From Phymorhynchus buccinoides (lineage: Eukaryota; Mollusca; Gastropoda; Neogastropoda; Raphitomidae): DNA of 64,000 bases. The notes below the pieces were generated by a model. It saw nothing but the letters and a program-made list of their open reading frames with translations, did no database searches and had not been told where the DNA came from. The stretch lies in assembly GCA_017654935.2 (NCBI GenBank), contig CM065710.1, positions 19,950,656 through 20,014,655 on the forward strand, read 5' to 3'. How positions within the stretch are numbered: position 1 is the stretch's first letter; the number at the start of each line of letters is the position of its first letter. Shown here piece after piece: positions 50,901 to 57,540 of the stretch. The position numbers and the translations under genes are program-made.

Positions 50901-51374
50901 ACGAAGGATGTTTGTACAACTAAGAATACACGCAATGGGTCAGGAAGTGAAACGGAACTCGCGATGCCGATGTCAACCAGATCCGAGATTGGAACTTCTT
51001 GAAACTGGAAAGACTCGAAAAACAGTCTTTCCAAAGTTTTAGTTGTGTTTCAAGGAAGAGTGCGACCATTGTGGTGCTAAAAGGCGACATTGGCGGCGAA
51101 AGGGTTAATGGAAATTTGTTGCTGAAAAATGGCTGGCGGTGAAAGGGTTAAAGCCTCATACATTTTGTATTAAATTTATTTTGTGCCTTGTTTTGTTTCG
51201 TTTCCAGGTTCGCTGCTGCGCGTGTTCAACTTTTTCGGGTTCTCCATCCTGCCTCCCAGCCACCCCCTGGTCCCCAGCACTGAGGACCTGCTCTTCATGG
51301 CCTACGTCATCGATAGCGGCAGCAGCGATGACGACGACGACGATGACGATGAAGATATCAGCGGAAGCGAGTAG
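36453..51374 (+). CDS. OAZ: Ornithine decarboxylase antizyme, complete gene, six coding exons
   Basis: Antizyme binds ornithine decarboxylase monomers, sends them to the 26S proteasome without ubiquitin, and represses polyamine uptake. Coding exons are 36453-36481, 37942-38027, 39362-39623, 44848-45016, 48594-48679 and 51208-51374. All junctions are GT-AG and the phases agree (2, 0, 1, 2, 1). The product is about 265 residues, against about 228 in vertebrates. The zero frame stops at a TGA in exon 2. A +1 shift at UCC UGA U opens the main frame, and the residues around it (RLGPGPLWCS then DVPHAAHESQ) match the family's frameshift region. The antizyme fold follows in exons 4-6 (ETILVDS, LYVEVPPGILPQGS, LLEFAEEQL, GFSILPPSHPLVP, FMAYV). 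The exon 3 insert is longer than usual and the C terminus is poly-Asp. Polyamines are known to stimulate the shift in this family, so regulation is probably autoregulatory. Identity is very secure. Confidence 0.96.
36482..37626 (+). other. OAZ intron 1
   Basis: AT-rich intron. It holds a tRNA-derived SINE at about 37009-37318 (CATAGTCGAGTGGTTAGAG; B-box-like GGGTTTGAGTCC; (CTTTAC)n tail) and nothing else recognisable before the exon 2 copies. Confidence 0.75.
37009..37318 (+). mobile_element. tRNA-derived SINE in OAZ intron 1
   Basis: tRNA-like head with A-box-like TAGTCGAGTGGTTAGAG and B-box-like GGGTTTGAGTCCAGC, then TACGGCCGATAGGCTGTGGG and a TTTACCTTTACCTTTACC tail. A different family from the 13.5-kb SINE. 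It lacks the features of an intact tRNA gene. Confidence 0.75.
37627..37941 (+). repeat. Tandem partial copies of OAZ exon 2 with acceptors
   Basis: Four partial copies precede the functional exon, starting after acceptors at 37627, 37706, 37785 and 37864 (spacing 79, 79, 79, then 78 to the real exon at 37942). The last three keep the pyrimidine-rich TTTTTGTG(C/T)TGCAG acceptor, the codons for ISSS(R/C)FIIRLGPG, and then GGC TCC TGA TGT, an in-frame UCC UGA U. They lack the 12 bases that encode part of PLWC, and they lack a good donor. The first copy diverges after about 28 bases. Confidence 0.93.
37942..38027 (+). CDS. OAZ: OAZ exon 2 with +1 programmed frameshift
   Basis: Acceptor TTGCAG|TATATCC and donor CCCAG|GTGAGC. 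The zero frame reads SISSSRFIIRLGPGPLWCS and stops at TGA (37997-37999). Skipping the T at 37997 gives DVPHAAHESQ, which runs in phase 0 into exon 3. The pre-shift LGPGPLWCS and post-shift D-x-P-H are the family signature. The exon is the last and only complete member of a tandem series of partial copies upstream (37627-37941). It carries 12 bases (GCCTCTGTGGTG) between CCAGG and CTCCTGATGTG that the copies lack. Confidence 0.95.
37994..38000 (+). promoter_or_regulatory. OAZ: Antizyme +1 ribosomal frameshift site UCC-UGA-U
   Basis: The context TGG TGC TCC TGA TG is the metazoan antizyme shift site: the ribosome stalls at UGA after a UCC serine codon and slips +1. High polyamine levels are known to favour the slip, closing a feedback loop on ornithine decarboxylase. 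A downstream stimulatory pseudoknot, present in vertebrates, could not be judged by eye. Confidence 0.96.
38094..38493. mobile_element. TACCGTAATTCGCGATAAGCC element in OAZ intron 2
   Basis: Ends TACCGTAATTCGCGATAAG and GTAGTCCGTGAATTACAGTA, TA-flanked. It starts 67 bases after the exon 2 donor. Confidence 0.8.
38800..39095 (-). mobile_element. GTGTCGGCTG-family relative in OAZ intron 2
   Basis: TTCTTCTTCGTCGATCACTC, CTGTCATGAGCGCAGATGCG, GGCAGAGTCAAAGAGAGTG and a GGAACTATTTGTACAAA end. Confidence 0.65.
39104..39361 (+). repeat. Degenerate partial copies of the OAZ exon 3 acceptor region
   Basis: Upstream of exon 3, the segment TGATGCTAATGAYATGCGTG through the acceptor and GTGACAGAGGGCAACGG occurs again at about 39200-39317, with GACGGGCAG|GTGACAG at the boundary. 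A worse copy lies at about 39104-39195. The middle copy ends with a form of CGCCCCCTGTCAGTG, also found inside the true exon, so the copied unit spans the acceptor and about 60 bases of exon. Confidence 0.8.
39362..39623 (+). CDS. OAZ: OAZ exon 3 (variable linker)
   Basis: Acceptor GGGCAG|GTGTCATTC and donor AAAAG|GTGAGTG. It holds 87 codons plus one base, in phase with exons 2 and 4. The peptide is rich in Ala, Ser, Thr, Gly and Pro, with runs built from GGCAACGGC-type repeats, and has no recognisable fold. In other antizymes the segment between the frameshift and the folded domain is also variable. Assignment rests on phase, splice sites and position. An ATG at 39335 in the same frame lies before the acceptor and was not used. 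Partial copies of this exon's acceptor lie just upstream. Confidence 0.85.
39690..40135. repeat. ~35-40-bp tandem repeat directly after OAZ exon 3
   Basis: About 12 degenerate units of CCCAAAATGTGGTTTCCAGT followed by TTTTGGAGTG. Begins about 65 bases after the exon 3 donor. Confidence 0.92.
40140..40930. repeat. TATAAGGCG element and ~80-bp tandem array
   Basis: 40140-40290 has ends ATTCAGACTATAAGGCG and GCCTTATAGTCAGAAAAAC. 40330-40920 holds about seven units of GAACAGAACAGAGTGGTAAG and AACCCACTGACACCTGACAT joined by (GT)n. Confidence 0.85.
41107..41381. mobile_element. GCATGGGTGCA inverted-repeat element
   Basis: Perfect termini GCATGGGTGCA and TGCACCCATGC. The interior has TTACCAGAAAAGGAAGTTCC and CCCCTGGACCCCGGCC. 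A longer relative starts near 60578. Confidence 0.88.
41385..43180. other. OAZ intron 3: CA-rich repeats, no exon seen
   Basis: 41390-41530 is a dispersed segment also at 46755-46930. 41870-42400 holds about three ~165-bp units (TTTCTGGATAATTGGTGTTA, TCAGGCTGTCTCT) with (CA)n tracts. 42400-43180 is AT-rich. The minus-strand cysteine-rich frames come from the CA tracts. Confidence 0.6.
43190..43305. repeat. Second copy of the GTCCTCCGGTCTGGAACAG segment
   Basis: Nearly identical to 13255-13350; see that entry. Confidence 0.75.
43487..43660. mobile_element. CAGTGGAACCTCCC element, single-unit copy
   Basis: CAGTGGAACCTCCCTTATAA to GGGAGGTTCCACT, in OAZ intron 3. Confidence 0.87.
44099..44326. 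mobile_element. TTAACCCCTTGACTGCCA element, complete
   Basis: TTAACCCCTTGACTGCCATC to GGCAGTCAAGGGGTTAA; the full form of the piece at 1-97. The core includes a TGATGACATCA/TGATGTCATCA inverted pair. Confidence 0.87.
44381..44804. mobile_element. CAGGGCTCCCA element split by a CAGACCTGTTTAC element
   Basis: Outer ends CAGGGCTCCCAGGGACCCCC and GGGAGCCCTG. An uninterrupted copy at 48761-48980 defines the empty site. The right end is 43 bases from the OAZ exon 4 acceptor. Confidence 0.9.
44522..44731. mobile_element. Nested CAGACCTGTTTAC element, 6-bp duplication CTCTAG
   Basis: CAGACCTGTTTACTCTACTC to AAACAGGTCTG, with CTCTAG at 44516-44521 and 44732-44737. Confidence 0.93.
44848..45016 (+). 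CDS. OAZ: OAZ exon 4 (start of antizyme fold)
   Basis: Acceptor TTCTCCAG|GTGAGG and donor GAGAG|GTACTT. The peptide contains VNLCFKVSPVAQLEVVWETILVD-like strands, then S-H-R-L-Y-V-E-V-P-P-G and ILPQGSRE, matching the family's W-x-x-x-L-x-x-x-x-L-Y-V-E-x-P-x-G-x-L-P-x-G-S. It is far more GC-rich than its AT-rich, transposon-filled surroundings. An inverted-repeat transposon ends 43 bases before the acceptor. The 3' end with its donor is copied at 45255-45285. Confidence 0.95.
45017..45466. other. OAZ intron 4, start: dispersed repeat pieces
   Basis: (GAA)n-type repeat fragments, two GTGGGGATACCGGGG segments (45190, 45318) and the partial exon 4 copy. Confidence 0.6.
45255..45285 (+). repeat. 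Partial copy of the 3' end and donor of OAZ exon 4
   Basis: GCATCCTGCCCAAGGGATCC followed by AGAGAGAGGT repeats the last ~30 bases of exon 4 and its GT donor (44987-45018) with one C-to-A change. It sits about 240 bases downstream, between two copies of a CCCCGTGGGGATACCGGGG repeat. Confidence 0.8.
45467..46157. mobile_element. Fold-back element, ~335-bp arms, TTAA flanks
   Basis: TTAAGGTGACACTGCGCGTT at the left, AACACGCAGTGTGTCACCTTAA (read in two parts) at the right. The arms are near-perfect inverted repeats around a short centre (about 45800-45830). Both arms contain the same ~65-codon frame (HFKPTLKTLCDGIMKVWSPT). No known domain is recognised in it. Confidence 0.88.
46163..46610 (+). 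mobile_element. CAGACCTGTTTACC element with BED-like finger and 6-bp duplication
   Basis: Ends CAGACCTGTTTACCCTCCC and GTAAACAAGTCTG. AATTGA flanks both sides (46157-46162, 46611-46616). The plus-strand frame from 46299 holds [20 protein letters not shown] then [11 protein letters not shown], as at 27.5 kb. It ties the MITE family to a hAT-like source (inference). Confidence 0.8.
46625..48040. other. OAZ intron 4: repeats, no exon seen
   Basis: 46670-47145 has (GAA)n-type repeat pieces and the segment shared with 41390. 47215-47390 has two AATAAAG(A/T)GATTTTGACTT tails. 47400-48040 is unassigned AT-rich sequence with an 86-codon minus frame of no recognised family. Confidence 0.55.
48044..48350. 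mobile_element. Dispersed element, CAAAGACATTCGCTG family
   Basis: Shares CTCCCACCAAGTGCAAAGAC, ATTCGCTGTCATGTGTTTGT and AACGCATGCG with a reverse copy at 56170-56450. Ends not resolved. Confidence 0.6.
48594..48679 (+). CDS. OAZ: OAZ exon 5
   Basis: Acceptor TGTTTTCAG|CTTGATC and donor CGCG|GTAAGT. The first base completes a serine codon, followed by LITLLEFAEEQLKC, then THVILCFKKSRPDR. The LLEFAEEQL motif and the H-V-x-x-C-F-x-K strand are hallmarks of the antizyme domain that binds ornithine decarboxylase. Confidence 0.96.
48761..48980. mobile_element. CAGGGCTCCCA element, intact copy in OAZ intron 5
   Basis: CAGGGCTCCCAGGGACCCCC to TTGGGAGCCCTG. Begins 81 bases after the exon 5 donor. 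Confidence 0.9.
49055..49248 (+). mobile_element. SINE, 5'-truncated
   Basis: GTGGCAACGAAAAAGTTGTC onward, with the CTGGCTGCGACGCGCTCTCC domain and a TACCTAATACCTAATACC tail, matching 13740-13935. Confidence 0.82.
49296..50435 (+). mobile_element. CAGACCTGTTTACC element, degraded, with nested TTAA element
   Basis: CAGACCTGTTTACCATTCCG, TTCCGGGTGAACGCTGAAAA and the closing ATTCCGGGTTTTTCATTATA match the element at 46163. Its right terminus is missing. A TTAA-flanked insert occupies 49540-49876. Confidence 0.75.
49540..49876 (-). mobile_element. TTAA-flanked nested element, second copy
   Basis: Reverse orientation of 15449-15775 (TTAACACTTGTAACCCCGAT to CTTAAAAAGTTAA). Confidence 0.85.
50436..51207. 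other. OAZ intron 5, last part
   Basis: Mostly unassigned sequence. 51075-51150 carries a GGCGGCGAAAGGGTTAA fragment of the TTAA family. Overlapping frames at 50690-50920 on both strands have no family features. Confidence 0.5.
51208..51374 (+). CDS. OAZ: OAZ exon 6 (last coding exon)
   Basis: Acceptor TTTCCAG|GTTCGC; stop TAG at 51372-51374. It encodes SLLRVFNFFGFSILPPSHP, then LVPSTEDLLFMAYVIDSGSS, an eight-residue Asp run and DEDISGSE. F-x-F-x-G-F-x-x-L-x-P-x-H-P-L-V-P and F-M-A-Y are the C-terminal antizyme strands. The acidic tail is longer than the short Glu run that ends vertebrate OAZ1. Confidence 0.96.
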
Positions 51375-53683
51375 TCGGCTTAACCAAGTCTTTGGCACTG
51401 GTCACCTTGCGCCTGATTTTTTTTCCTCCTCCTCTTTTTCGTTTTGTATTCACTCACTCACTACTACTACTCCTCCCTTTCTTCGGTTGGGTTGTTGGTC
51501 AATTTTTTGTTTTCTGGTTTGTGTGTATAGGGCTTGGGGTTGTTTTTTCTTCTTTTCTTCAAACCCCTTGATTATAATTAGTTGGGGTCGAGTTTCAGTG
51601 TTGTGTGCGTTGTTTTCGTTTTGATTTTGTGTGGGTCCGTTGTTTGCATTCACCTGTATTCTTTTTTTTTTATGGGGCTGCGGTTGTTAAGGCTTGTTTT
51701 TTGTTTTTTGTGTTTTTTAAATGTAAAGAGACTTTGTTAAGCTTTAGTGTATTTCACAATAATCGGTATCTTTAATGTGTGAATTACCCTAAACGGGGCA
51801 AAGATATTAGATCGGTGAAAGGTTCCTTTTTTTGTGTGGTAAATGTTAAGCTTTAGTGTATTTCACAATAATCGGTATCTTAAATGTGTGAATATACTAA
51901 CCCTAAACAGGGCAAAGATATCATTAGATCAGTGAAGGGTTCCTTTTTTATTTTCTCCTACAATCTCTTTGATTTGCTGGGTAAGAGAGAGAGAGAGATA
52001 AGGGGAGAGAGAGAGAGAGAGAGAGAGGAAAAAAGAGAAACAAGAAGAAAAAATAGATTGTCATCGGATGATGAAAAAGCGTTGGTTGTCTCATTTTGGA
52101 GTTAAAAAAACGTGCTATAAAGGTTTTGTTTGTGAACGTGTGGTTTTGTCGGATTTCAATCAATCAATCAATATGTTTATTGTCCCCCAGAAGGAAATGT
52201 GTCGTGCAACGATAGAATTACAAACTTAAAACAATAGTAACATATCAACATTTGTCCCTCCCTGAACAGCTTCAATTAAACTGTGATGGAAGTTCTGGTT
52301 CATTATCGAGGGCGGAATTTCTTCTCAACTCCTAAGAAAATCTCAATTTTTATTTTCCTCAGTCTTTCAGTCTTTCCGCTTGATATTCTTTGCAGTTTTT
52401 CCCTTCTTTTTTTCAGTCTTGTGAATAATAAGAGGAGAAGGAAGAAAGGGGAGAGAGAGAGAGAGGAGGAGAGAAAGAGAAGGTAGGGGAGAGAGAGAGA
52501 GAGAGGAGGGGAGAAAGAGGAGGTAGGGGAGAGAGAGCGCTTTTTCTACTTCAAGTTGATATTATTTTCTTCACTTTGTATTCTTTTCCAACTCGCCTGA
52601 CCTCATAATTATCAGCAGTTTTGTAGTAATCACTGTAATTACTTGATCAAGAGATTGGGGGGGGGGGGGGAGGGGCCATTTTTTTTTGTTTTTGTTTCCC
52701 AGTGATCAAATGCACAGCCTTATAGCCCCGTAATTATCGTATTTTATTTGACTTTTTTGTTTGGTGTTTTGTTTTGGTTTCTACATCGAGTATTGTCATA
52801 TATTTCTGCACACAAACGAAGATAACATTGGACTCACTAACCCAGGTTACTTTTGGTGGGGGTTTTTCCGGGGATGGGGATCAAATATTAACCTAAAAAA
52901 AACTCGGGAACAGTTTTTATCTGAGCAAAATTGGTTGGGTCTTGATTTCTAGTGAAAGGTAGCTCTCACTTTGAACTGAACGAAGAATACTGTTTTTTTA
53001 ATGCTTTTTTCATTTTTTTGGGAAAGAAACTAAATTCACCTTCGTGTCAAAGATTGGAATTTCATTTTATTTTATTTTTTTAAAGTTTATTCTGGAGAAA
53101 ATAGATGAGTTTTGTTGTTTTTTGTGTGTGTTTTTCTTCCCCCCGCCGTCTGATTCCCTCTTGATCACCTTGGGTGTGGCAGTACACCGAACATCATCAA
53201 TGTTTTTGAGACCTGGGATTCTTGAAAGTAGAGACTGCACTGTTACACGCTGTATCATTTTTTTTGGTTTCACTCTTTAAAATAACATTTGGTTAAAAAC
53301 CACCAAAAAAAAGATTGTTTTTTAATTTGTGAAACTGATTTCTAATTTTTAGCCGATCTTCAAAAAAACAACTTTGGGCAAGCTTTTTGAAAATGTGATT
53401 TAATTTTTTTTTTATTGAAGTATAAATGCTTTTTTAAATATTATTACTAAACAACAGTGTTGATCTAAAAAAAAAAAAAAAAATGTAATGGAAGGATAGC
53501 TTGTTCAAATTGTGACCGTAACAAGGGTTATGGAAGAGAAAAAAAATGGTATGATAACTATACAAAAAAAACATCAGAAACACTATCATACAACGCTGCT
53601 AAATATTTGGTTTATTCAAGCTGTACGATCGAACTGACAAACACTATTGGGTTGGCAGGCAGAATAATCTTTGATAATGAAGT

Positions 53684-53921
53684 TAACCCTTTCACCGCCA
53701 ACGTCGCATTTTTGCACCACAAGGATTTAATCACCCATGTCATTAAAACCCTTGAAACCGGGGTCTGTTATTCAATGATATTGTGTTCCTAAATTTGGGC
53801 CTATTCTAAATTTCCCTATTCTAAATGTGTCACGAGAAATCCCACAATATTACAGACAAAATCGTTTCTGTAGCCAAGTAAGCTTAATGGAGACTTTTGG
53901 CTCAAAGATGGAAAGGGTTAA
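53684..53921. mobile_element. TTAACCCTTTCACCGCCA element within the OAZ 3' UTR
   Basis: TTAACCCTTTCACCGCCAAC to GGAAAGGGTTAA, complete with TTAA at each end. Confidence 0.87.
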
Positions 53922-54146
53922 TAAGAGTGTCAGAAAAATAGCAACGTTTGGTTTCTGCCTGGACTAAAGAGTGACTTGAAAGTGGTAGGGCGTGTAGCAG
54001 GCGGGTGTGGCCTGGATACCTGTTGGTTCTTTGTAAGGCTGGCTGGCTGTCGAATGTAACAGCCACTCTGTATTTCACTCTTTGTGTTTGTGGCGTTCCA
54101 CTTTTTATTATTCTTTCTCATCTTAGTTCTACTAAACAAAAAAATC

Positions 54147-54152
54147 AATAAA
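54147..54152 (+). promoter_or_regulatory. Poly(A) signal AATAAA, probable OAZ 3' end
   Basis: AATAAA followed about 20-40 bases later by a GT-rich tract (GTCCGTGTTGTGTGTGG, 54171-54187), the usual arrangement of cleavage signal and downstream element. It is the first strong signal on the plus strand after the OAZ stop. Confidence 0.6.
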
Positions 54153-54270
54153 GTTCATTGCGAACGCAAGGTCCGTGTTGTGTGTGGCAAGTTTGAAAGA
54201 AAAGGTGGTGGGTTTTTCTGTGTTCAGGGGTGGGAATTGTCAGCCTTTCGGTTGATTTCAGCTTCTTTTT

Positions 54271-54600
54271 TTTGGTGAAACAGGCTTCGTGCGCAATACA
54301 CACACGCGCTTATCCACAAATAGGTAAAAGACGGTAAGAAAAATAAGCGCATGTGTTACCGCATGCGGCTAATGTTAAGATCAGCTCCCTCCGCTGTTCC
54401 AGGGTGAAGTTGGCCAATCAGCTTAACGGAAAAGGTAAATTGGAGGGAGCTGATTGGCCAACTTCACCCTGGAACAGCGGAGGGAGCTGATCTTAACATT
54501 AGCCGCATGCGGTAACACATGCGCTTATTTTTCTTACCGTCTTTTACCTATTTGTGGATAAGCGCGTGTGTGTATTGCGCACGAAGCCTGTTTCACCAAA
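54271..54600. repeat. Perfect 153-bp inverted repeat with 24-base loop
   Basis: 54271-54423 is the exact reverse complement of 54448-54600 by eye. The outer end (CACGAAGCCTGTTTCACCAA) also occurs singly near 48990, so the palindrome was built on a dispersed repeat. Confidence 0.95.
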
Positions 54601-55540
54601 GACTGAACTTAACGCCTTAATTTATCATTGATGAAGAAGATCGTGTGTTGTGTTTACTGTTGGTCCTGACTTGGGGTTAATGTCATTCAACCCATGATAA
54701 CAGCAACCAGTGAAGAGCAATAACTTGTCATTGACAGTTCACAACATTCTTTAGTACCAGACCTGTTTACTCTACTCTTTTCGAGTAGTATTCTACTCAA
54801 ATTGGACCTCTACTACTCTTCAAAACTGAAAATAATGCTCTAACTACTCATTTTCAGTGAACATTGTTTGATGGTTTAATTAATAAAACTACACATTTTG
54901 CACCAAAACTACTCTTTTCAGCTAACTCAAGACTTGTGTAGGGGGTAAACGGGTCTGCTTTACACATACACACACACACACACGTGAAATGGACAAAACA
55001 GCGCGCGATTGAGAGGTACACAGCTTTTATTTTCTGGTGATGCACACAGAACATACAAAACTGTACAAAAAAGAAAAGAAAAAAACTGAACACATCCGTC
55101 CAATGACTTGACTTGCAATTAATGGGTTATGTACACATTGGTATTGGGCTACGTACGCATAGCGCTTTACCGTGGAATCAAAAAGTGCCCGCATTTACAC
55201 GTGAATACATTTGGGAGTTGAATGTATGAACTGTGGTATTCAACAAAAAACTGAAATAGAACAAAAGATTTATGAAACTATATACAAAACTAAGTTATGC
55301 TACACATACAGGGTTCCTGAAAATGTAGACATGCGTATCTACGCACTAAGAGCTCTCAAATCGCCCCCAAGAATATCAGACCATGCTTGAGATTTACCCT
55401 TTAACCCTCTGGCATTTATTCCGGCCCAAACCGCCCAGCCGGAAGTTGCCTCTGTGTATTCAAGTCGCCCCAAACCGCCCGTAGCTTGCCCCCACTCTGA
55501 GACCCCCTCTGATGGCATTTTTATCACGCACTAACTTCTG
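54601..55540. other. Repeat and unassigned sequence
   Basis: 54758-54957 is a CAGACCTGTTTAC element without a clean target duplication. 55026 has a minus-strand AATAAA with no gene attached. 55339-55527 is a Trp/Gly-rich minus frame of unknown status. Confidence 0.55.
54758..54957. mobile_element. CAGACCTGTTTAC element
   Basis: CAGACCTGTTTACTCTACTC to GTAAACGGGTCTG. Core as in the other members. Confidence 0.9.
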
Positions 55541-55542
55541 GC

Positions 55543-56088
55543 TTGTTCTACACACACTATGAAGAAGCTTCTCACTTGCAGTGATGCGACAGTAACTGTA
55601 TGGCGCTCTGTTGTTCTACACACACTATGAAGAAGCTTCTCACTTGCAGTGATGCGACAGTAACTGTATGGCGCTCTGTTGTTCTACACACACTATGAAG
55701 AAGCTTCTCACTTGCAGTGATGCGACAGTAACTGTATGGCGCTCTGTTGTTCTACACACACTATGAAGAAGCTTCTCACTTGCAGTGACGATAGTAACTG
55801 TATGGCGCTCTGTTGTTCTACGCACACTATGAAGAAGCTTCTCACTTGCAGTGATGCGACAGTAACTGTATGGCGCTCTGTTGTTCTACGCACACTATGA
55901 AGAAGCTTCTCACTTGCAGTGATGCGACAGTAACTGTATGGCGCTCTGTTGTTCTACGCACACTATGAAGAAGCTTCTCACTTGCAGTGATGCGACAGTA
56001 ACTGTATGGCGCTCTGTTGTTCTACGCACACTATGAAGAAGCTTCTCACTTGCAGTGATGCGACAGTAACTGTATGGCGCTCTGTGTG
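55543..56088. repeat. 68-bp tandem array, eight units
   Basis: Unit TTGTTCTACACACACTATGA, AGAAGCTTCTCACTTGCAGT, GATGCGACAGTAACTGTATG, GCGCTCTG, nearly identical in all copies. It contains the small palindrome AGAAGCTTCT. Confidence 0.96.
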
Positions 56089-56169
56089 CTTCAAAAGACA
56101 GATTTTCCCGAAAATGCGTGAAAGAATCTGAACACTAGAAGAAGTTTTGTATGTAACAAATGCGAATGC

Positions 56170-56450
56170 AAGAGGGTTAAAATATGAAGCAGAGGGTGAG
56201 ATGACGCATTAACTCTTCTACTAGCAAGAGTTCCTGGTTGTCCGTAGCATCTCGACCGACAAGAGGGGAGTAACTTCCTTTTTTTGAGAACGCATGCGTT
56301 GCTTTAACGGACAAATCACTGACATAAGCTCTAAAAGTAGACAAACACATGGCAGGGTGCTTGGCAGTGAATGTCTTTGCATTTGGTGGGAGTGCAGAGT
56401 GATTTAGAGCGACTGTATTTAATTTACCCATGGAGTTAAGTTATGATTTG
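56170..56450 (-). mobile_element. Dispersed element, reverse copy of 48044
   Basis: ACATGGCAGGGTGCTTGGCA, GTGAATGTCTTTGCATTTGG and GGGAGTG are the complement of the 48.1-kb text with changes. Confidence 0.6.
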
Positions 56451-56849
56451 TGCGTTAACACAGTTGCTAAATGAAGGGAGCGAACTAAGCGAGTTTAGAA
56501 GTGAGCAAAATGTGGTGTGTACACAAATTAACTTCCATTGAAACAAATTAATTGACAGCTTTATATTAATTCTGGCCATATATGGGTTGAACGACTTGAA
56601 TGAGTTAAACGTAAAAGGAAACTTGAAGACAAAGAAGAAGAAACTGGTTGTTCCGCAAACAAAACTAGGCAGCGATCAAGCTGCAGCGAAAGGGAGATCG
56701 CCCATGTTGTTTAGATCAGAACCGCTGGACGCATTCAGCTGGCCCATATCTTATCTGAATGCAAAGCAGAGCTATGAAATTAAACCTCAAGATTAGCACG
56801 CTGTGTGTGTGTGCGCGCGGAAAGAGGAGTGGAGTGGAGTTTCTCCCAT

Positions 56850-57540
56850 GGTTTGTCTTGAAGGGGGGGGGGGGGGGGGGAATACCCCTTCAAACTGTAA
56901 ACAGGCGGTGAGGATACCCCTTAAAGACATGTCACGTGTCACATTCCCTCTTATGCTTGGAATATTCTGTAAGATTTCTTACCAGCTATAAGAGGGAAAC
57001 CACATGAAAACCATGATTTTGACACGTGACATGCTGGGTCTTTAAGAGAGGAAAATATCAGGAACCCTGACGTATCTGTTAACAATGCCTGTGATCATTA
57101 CTCACTACCAGTTTCAGTCTGTGCATATCCATCCGTGACATTTGTGAAGCATGATTCTCATGAAATACTAGTCTCAATGAATCTGATGAAATCCTACCTA
57201 TTTCGTTCGCTCTATTTGTAGAGCGAACGAATCTGATGAAATATCTGTATGTGTTTCTGTGTCAGACATTTTAGCAGATTCATGCATTGGGGTCTTCATG
57301 AATATATTATACTGAATGAGAATTAGTAGGATTTCTTCAGAATCATGCCTCACAGATGTCACAGTGAATAGCCATGCGACTGAAATTGGTTGTGCCCCCC
57401 TTACAAAGACCCACCACATCACGTGTCAAAACCCACGGTTTTCACGTGTTTTCCCTCTTATAGCTGGTAAGGAATCTTAAGAAATCTTCCTAGCATAAGA
57501 GGAATGTGACACGTGACGTGGGGGGTCTTTAATACAAGAA
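56850..57540. mobile_element. Two CCCTCTTATGC...GACACGTGAC elements and an AT-rich insert
   Basis: 56915-57045 and 57418-57535 share ATTCCCTCTTATGC, CCAGCTATAAGAGGGAAA and TTTTGACACGTGAC. They are in opposite orientation and may be two ends of one larger element with an internal inverted repeat (TTCGTTCGCTCTA/TAGAGCGAACGAA near 57203-57231). Confidence 0.65.

Larger units (their letters stand above)
51375..54170 (+). other. OAZ: Probable OAZ 3' UTR
   Basis: Non-coding T-rich stretch between the stop codon and the first good poly(A) signal. It holds an imperfect ~115-bp tandem duplication (about 51725-51955), purine-rich runs at 51985-52025 and 52445-52540, a poly-G run near 52658, and a complete TTAA-flanked element (53684-53921). 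At about 2.8 kb it would be long for an antizyme. An earlier cleavage site with a weaker signal cannot be excluded. Confidence 0.55.

Noticed and set aside
54758..54957. 6-bp target duplication for this element
   Set aside because: Flanks TAGTAC and CTTTAC differ at several positions, so it was not used as evidence for the 6-bp rule.
55021..55030. Minus-strand AATAAA as the end of a gene to the right
   Set aside because: No coding exon on the minus strand from 55 to 64 kb could be recognised to attach it to.
55543..56088. CRISPR-like array
   Set aside because: Direct repeats have no unique spacers, and the window is clearly animal DNA; it is a minisatellite.
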